This document shows, piece by piece, positions 6,700-9,096 of a DNA stretch of 9,096 bases (its first letter is position 1; each line of letters begins with the position of its first letter). The stretch is from Longimicrobium sp. (GTDB lineage Bacteria > Gemmatimonadota > Gemmatimonadetes > Longimicrobiales > Longimicrobiaceae): NCBI GenBank assembly GCA_030446945.1, contig JAUJMI010000126.1, forward strand, positions 1 through 9,096. Reading direction: 5' to 3'. The notes beneath the pieces are model-generated. The model searched no databases and was not told where the DNA came from. It saw nothing but the letters and a program-made list of their open reading frames with translations. The position numbers and the translations under genes are program-made.

Positions 6700-9096
6700 T
6701 CAGCTCGGCCACCGAATGCCGAGTACCCGGTACTGATCGAGCGGATAGTTCGAAACGCTCACACGCCAGCCTCCCCCCTGATTTCCACCGAGAAGCGTGA
6801 TGTGAGACGCGCTTGCGCGCACGCAAAACCCTACGTGATTTCCAGAACCCGACCCGGTCGCCACATCCGCGCCCGACCGCTTGCGGCGGATGACGACGAT
6901 CGCGCCCGTACGAGGTTCCGTCAGCGCCTGGCCCCACTCGAGCCAGCTGATCGCCCGTGCGTCGTTGGTGCCCCTGTATCCGGCGTGGATCATCACCCAG
7001 TTTACAAAGGAGGAGCACCAGGCGGTCTCATCGCTCCCCGCCAGCGAGCGAGGGAGGGTCGTCGTCCGGTGATACTCCAGAATCCGAGGATTATGGCGCT
7101 GCGGCCGGCGGATCTCGGTGACACCCACCTCACGCTCCGCGATCGGCATCCATTCACGGGTGCTCCCTACCTGCACCACGGCACTCACACGATCGGTGGC
7201 GCTGCGGATGAACGCGTAGACACGGACCTGATTGCCGTCGTGCCGGTCTTCGAGGCGGAGGCGGAACTGCCGTCCCCGTCCGCTCTGTGGCTCCATGGTT
7301 CCGCTGCCGATGCGTACGCCCCACTGGATCTGCTGCATCTCGGACGCGCTCCCCGCGCGCGTGAACTGGTCCGCCGTGAAGACCGCCACAACGTTCTTCC
7401 GCGCCCGCACCGAGGTGCCGGGCTCGCTTCCCGGAACCTGGGCGGCCACTCGGGTGACGAAAAAGGGTGACTGCACCGGGGGTGCCGTGGCGGGGCGCGC
7501 GCGCGGGGGAGGGGCACCGGCTCGGGGAGTGCGGATGTCCGCGGTGCTGGTGCCCCGTGCCGTAACGGGAACCGGCCTTACATGCGCGAGGGGAGGAGGC
7601 ACCGCGGGGGGCCGCACCGTGACGGCCTGCTTGACGTGCCCCGGCGGCTGGATTTGAACCGTGGCGCCGGCGATGGTGTTCGTGGCGCCCGCGATCGTCT
7701 CCAGCTCGGCGACGGCCTGGATAGTCGCGCTGGTGCCGGCGGCGAGCGCCAGCTCCTTCCCTGTCGTCAGCCTCAGCCCGCTGCCGATCTTCACCTCCTC
7801 CGCACCGCCGACTTCACGAGTACAGTCTTCCCCGACCCGTTGCACGAGCCGTTTGCACGACATGCGGATCTCGCCCGTGGCGTCCAGGGCGAGGTCGCCT
7901 TCGGCGTGCAGGGTGATGGTGGGGACGCCGCCCGCGTCGTTTCTGAGCTGGATGAGGCAGGTGCCCCTGGCCGTGTGGATCTCGACCGTCTCCTTGCCCT
8001 GCTCGTCGCTCAGGTGCAGTGCGTTGCCGCTCCGGGTGACGATGCGCTGCACGCCGCTCTGGTGCGGCGCGCGGTCCTTGCCGTTCCACACGCTACCCAT
8101 CACGCACGGTCGCTCCGGATCCCCCTGCTCGAAGGCGACCACCACCTCATCGCCCACTTCGGGGAGGAAGAGCATCCCGCGCCCGTTCCCCGCGTGCGGC
8201 GTGGCGACGCGCATCCAGAGGGTGCGCGCGGGCTGGTCCTGCCAGCGGTAGCGCACGCGCAGGCGGCCGAGCCCCTGAGGATCGCGGTTGTCCACCACCT
8301 CGGCGGTCACGAAGCCGGGGGCGAGCGGGCGCGGCGGGCGCGTCTCGCTGGTGAAGGCGGCCCACGGGCTCGCGGCGAAGTCGTTGGTGTAGTGCGCCCC
8401 GTCCCAGCGGTGCGTCACCCGCACCAGTCCGAACTTCCCCGTGGCGGCGAGCCTGAAGGTGCCCGCGTCGGAGACGTGCACCGTGTCGCCCGCCCTGAGC
8501 GCGGGATGCGTGGACGTGCCCTCCACGCCGACCGCGGAGCCGAGTGCGCGCTGACTCTCCCGCTCCAGCCGCTGCTTGAAGGCGGCCAGGGTGGGCGTGC
8601 GCGCGCCGTCGTCCAGCACACCCGGGTCGCCGCCGCTGGCAAAGGTGTGCGATGCGCGCGTGGCGGCGTTGACCAGCGCGGTGGCGCCGCCCAGGAGCGC
8701 GGGGGCGGAGCGCACGGCGTGGAAGCGGTGCTCGCGCTTCCCGTCCACCTGGTAGACGGCGCCCTTGTAGCCGGGGTTCGTCAGTCGGCAGCGGGTGGAG
8801 AGCGAGAGGAGGTTGGCGCCCCAGAGGAGCTCCCACGCCTGGTCGTCGAAGCCGGAGCGCAGCTCGAGGCCCGCCGCGGCGGGGCGCACCCAGCACCCGT
8901 TCTCGTCGGCGATGCGGACGAGGAACTCCCAGTCCGTCTCACCGCTCTGCTGTAGATAGGGGTAGCGCTCGCCCGCCTTCGCCTCGCCGACGGTGAGCTG
9001 AAGGCCGGCGTCCGAGGCGAGGCGGCGCGCGACGTCGGTGTAGGCCATGTTCTCGAAGACGTCCATGTCGCGGTGCATCTGCATCGCGATGGACTT
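6700..9096 (-). CDS. vgrG: VgrG spike protein with C-terminal TIGR02594/CHAP-like amidase domain (5' end missing)
   Basis: The frame runs in from the right edge (first residues KSIAMQMHRD) to TGA at 6702-6700, 798 residues; the true start lies outside. Numbering here is from the Met at 9084. Residues 1-250 are the later part of the gp27-like hub domain (DVFENMAYTDVARRL, SGETDWEFLVRIADENG). Residues 257-340 are the gp5-like OB domain (GFVTAEVVDNRDPQGLGRLR, then FLPEVGDEVVVAFEQGDPER). Residues 345-480 are the beta-helical needle. A Pro/Ala/Arg linker (488-545) leads to a beta-rich spacer (560-650). Residues 664-794 form a Cys/His hydrolase-like domain: ILEYHRTT, AWCSSFVNWV (C690), AGYRGT, ARAISWLEWG, NHVGF (H750), LLGGNQ (N768), ending GIRWPS. 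This matches the TIGR02594 pattern, related to CHAP/NlpC-P60 amidases that cut peptidoglycan. VgrG is the tip of a contractile injection machine (type VI secretion or a related system), so the domain would be delivered as a cargo effector. Confidence 0.92.
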   Translation of the reverse strand, partial: KSIAMQMHRDMDVFENMAYTDVARRLASDAGLQLTVGEAKAGERYPYLQQSGETDWEFLVRIADENGCWVRPAAAGLELRSGFDDQAWELLWGANLLSLSTRCRLTNPGYKGAVYQVDGKREHRFHAVRSAPALLGGATALVNAATRASHTFASGGDPGVLDDGARTPTLAAFKQRLERESQRALGSAVGVEGTSTHPALRAGDTVHVSDAGTFRLAATGKFGLVRVTHRWDGAHYTNDFAASPWAAFTSETRPPRPLAPGFVTAEVVDNRDPQGLGRLRVRYRWQDQPARTLWMRVATPHAGNGRGMLFLPEVGDEVVVAFEQGDPERPCVMGSVWNGKDRAPHQSGVQRIVTRSGNALHLSDEQGKETVEIHTARGTCLIQLRNDAGGVPTITLHAEGDLALDATGEIRMSCKRLVQRVGEDCTREVGGAEEVKIGSGLRLTTGKELALAAGTSATIQAVAELETIAGATNTIAGATVQIQPPGHVKQAVTVRPPAVPPPLAHVRPVPVTARGTSTADIRTPRAGAPPPRARPATAPPVQSPFFVTRVAAQVPGSEPGTSVRARKNVVAVFTADQFTRAGSASEMQQIQWGVRIGSGTMEPQSGRGRQFRLRLEDRHDGNQVRVYAFIRSATDRVSAVVQVGSTREWMPIAEREVGVTEIRRPQRHNPRILEYHRTTTLPRSLAGSDETAWCSSFVNWVMIHAGYRGTNDARAISWLEWGQALTEPRTGAIVVIRRKRSGADVATGSGSGNHVGFCVRASASHITLLGGNQGGGWRVSVSNYPLDQYRVLGIRWPS

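Noticed and set aside
6665..7018. Upstream extension of the lipoprotein frame into the vgrG 3' end
   Set aside because: The extra residues are antisense-like, basic and non-family, and would bury the lipoprotein signal. The ATG at 6664 gives a proper signal peptide and lipobox.
7582..8955. A 457-codon plus-strand frame opposite vgrG
   Set aside because: The minus-strand VgrG translation has clear gp27/gp5 motifs; the opposite frame has no domain and shadow-like composition.
1..9096. CRISPR arrays, tRNA or rRNA genes, insertion-sequence ends
   Set aside because: No regularly spaced repeats, tRNA-like cloverleaf, rRNA-like stretch, transposase or paired terminal inverted repeats were seen.

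Overview
The window is about 9.1 kb of very GC-rich bacterial DNA with strongly G/C-ended codons. A large secreted M14 carboxypeptidase, a lipoprotein signal (so Gram-negative type), a VgrG spike protein and short metabolic genes would suit a Gemmatimonadota (Longimicrobium-like) or similar soil bacterium. That placement is an impression from protein style, not a proof.

Left part (1-3205): the end of a plus-strand gene that may be a metallopeptidase (1-93) is followed by a gene-poor stretch. This stretch holds a possible frame-broken minus-strand reading frame (75-327). Then comes a complete 862-residue exported M14-type zinc carboxypeptidase with a GATase-like C-terminal domain (546-3134), which ends at a perfect 14-bp hairpin (3169-3205).

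Middle (3206-6054): about 465 bp beyond the hairpin hold no convincing gene. Three plus-strand genes follow: a DinB-fold putative metal-dependent protein (3670-4194), a small cupin (4375-4725) and a class V PLP-dependent aminotransferase-fold enzyme (4828-6027). A long interrupted palindrome (4241-4321) lies between the DinB and cupin genes and looks like a dispersed intergenic hairpin element.

Right part, minus strand (9096-6143): a VgrG gene enters from beyond the right edge. After the usual spike core it carries a proline-rich linker, a beta-rich spacer and a C-terminal Cys/His amidase-like domain of the TIGR02594/CHAP type. Only 35 nt downstream sits a short lipoprotein gene. The arrangement looks like a 'specialised' VgrG carrying a peptidoglycan-hydrolase effector with its periplasmic immunity protein, encoded as one transcription unit. 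This is the most interesting system in the window. The pairing is inferred from gene order, localisation signals and domain type; no homology search was run.
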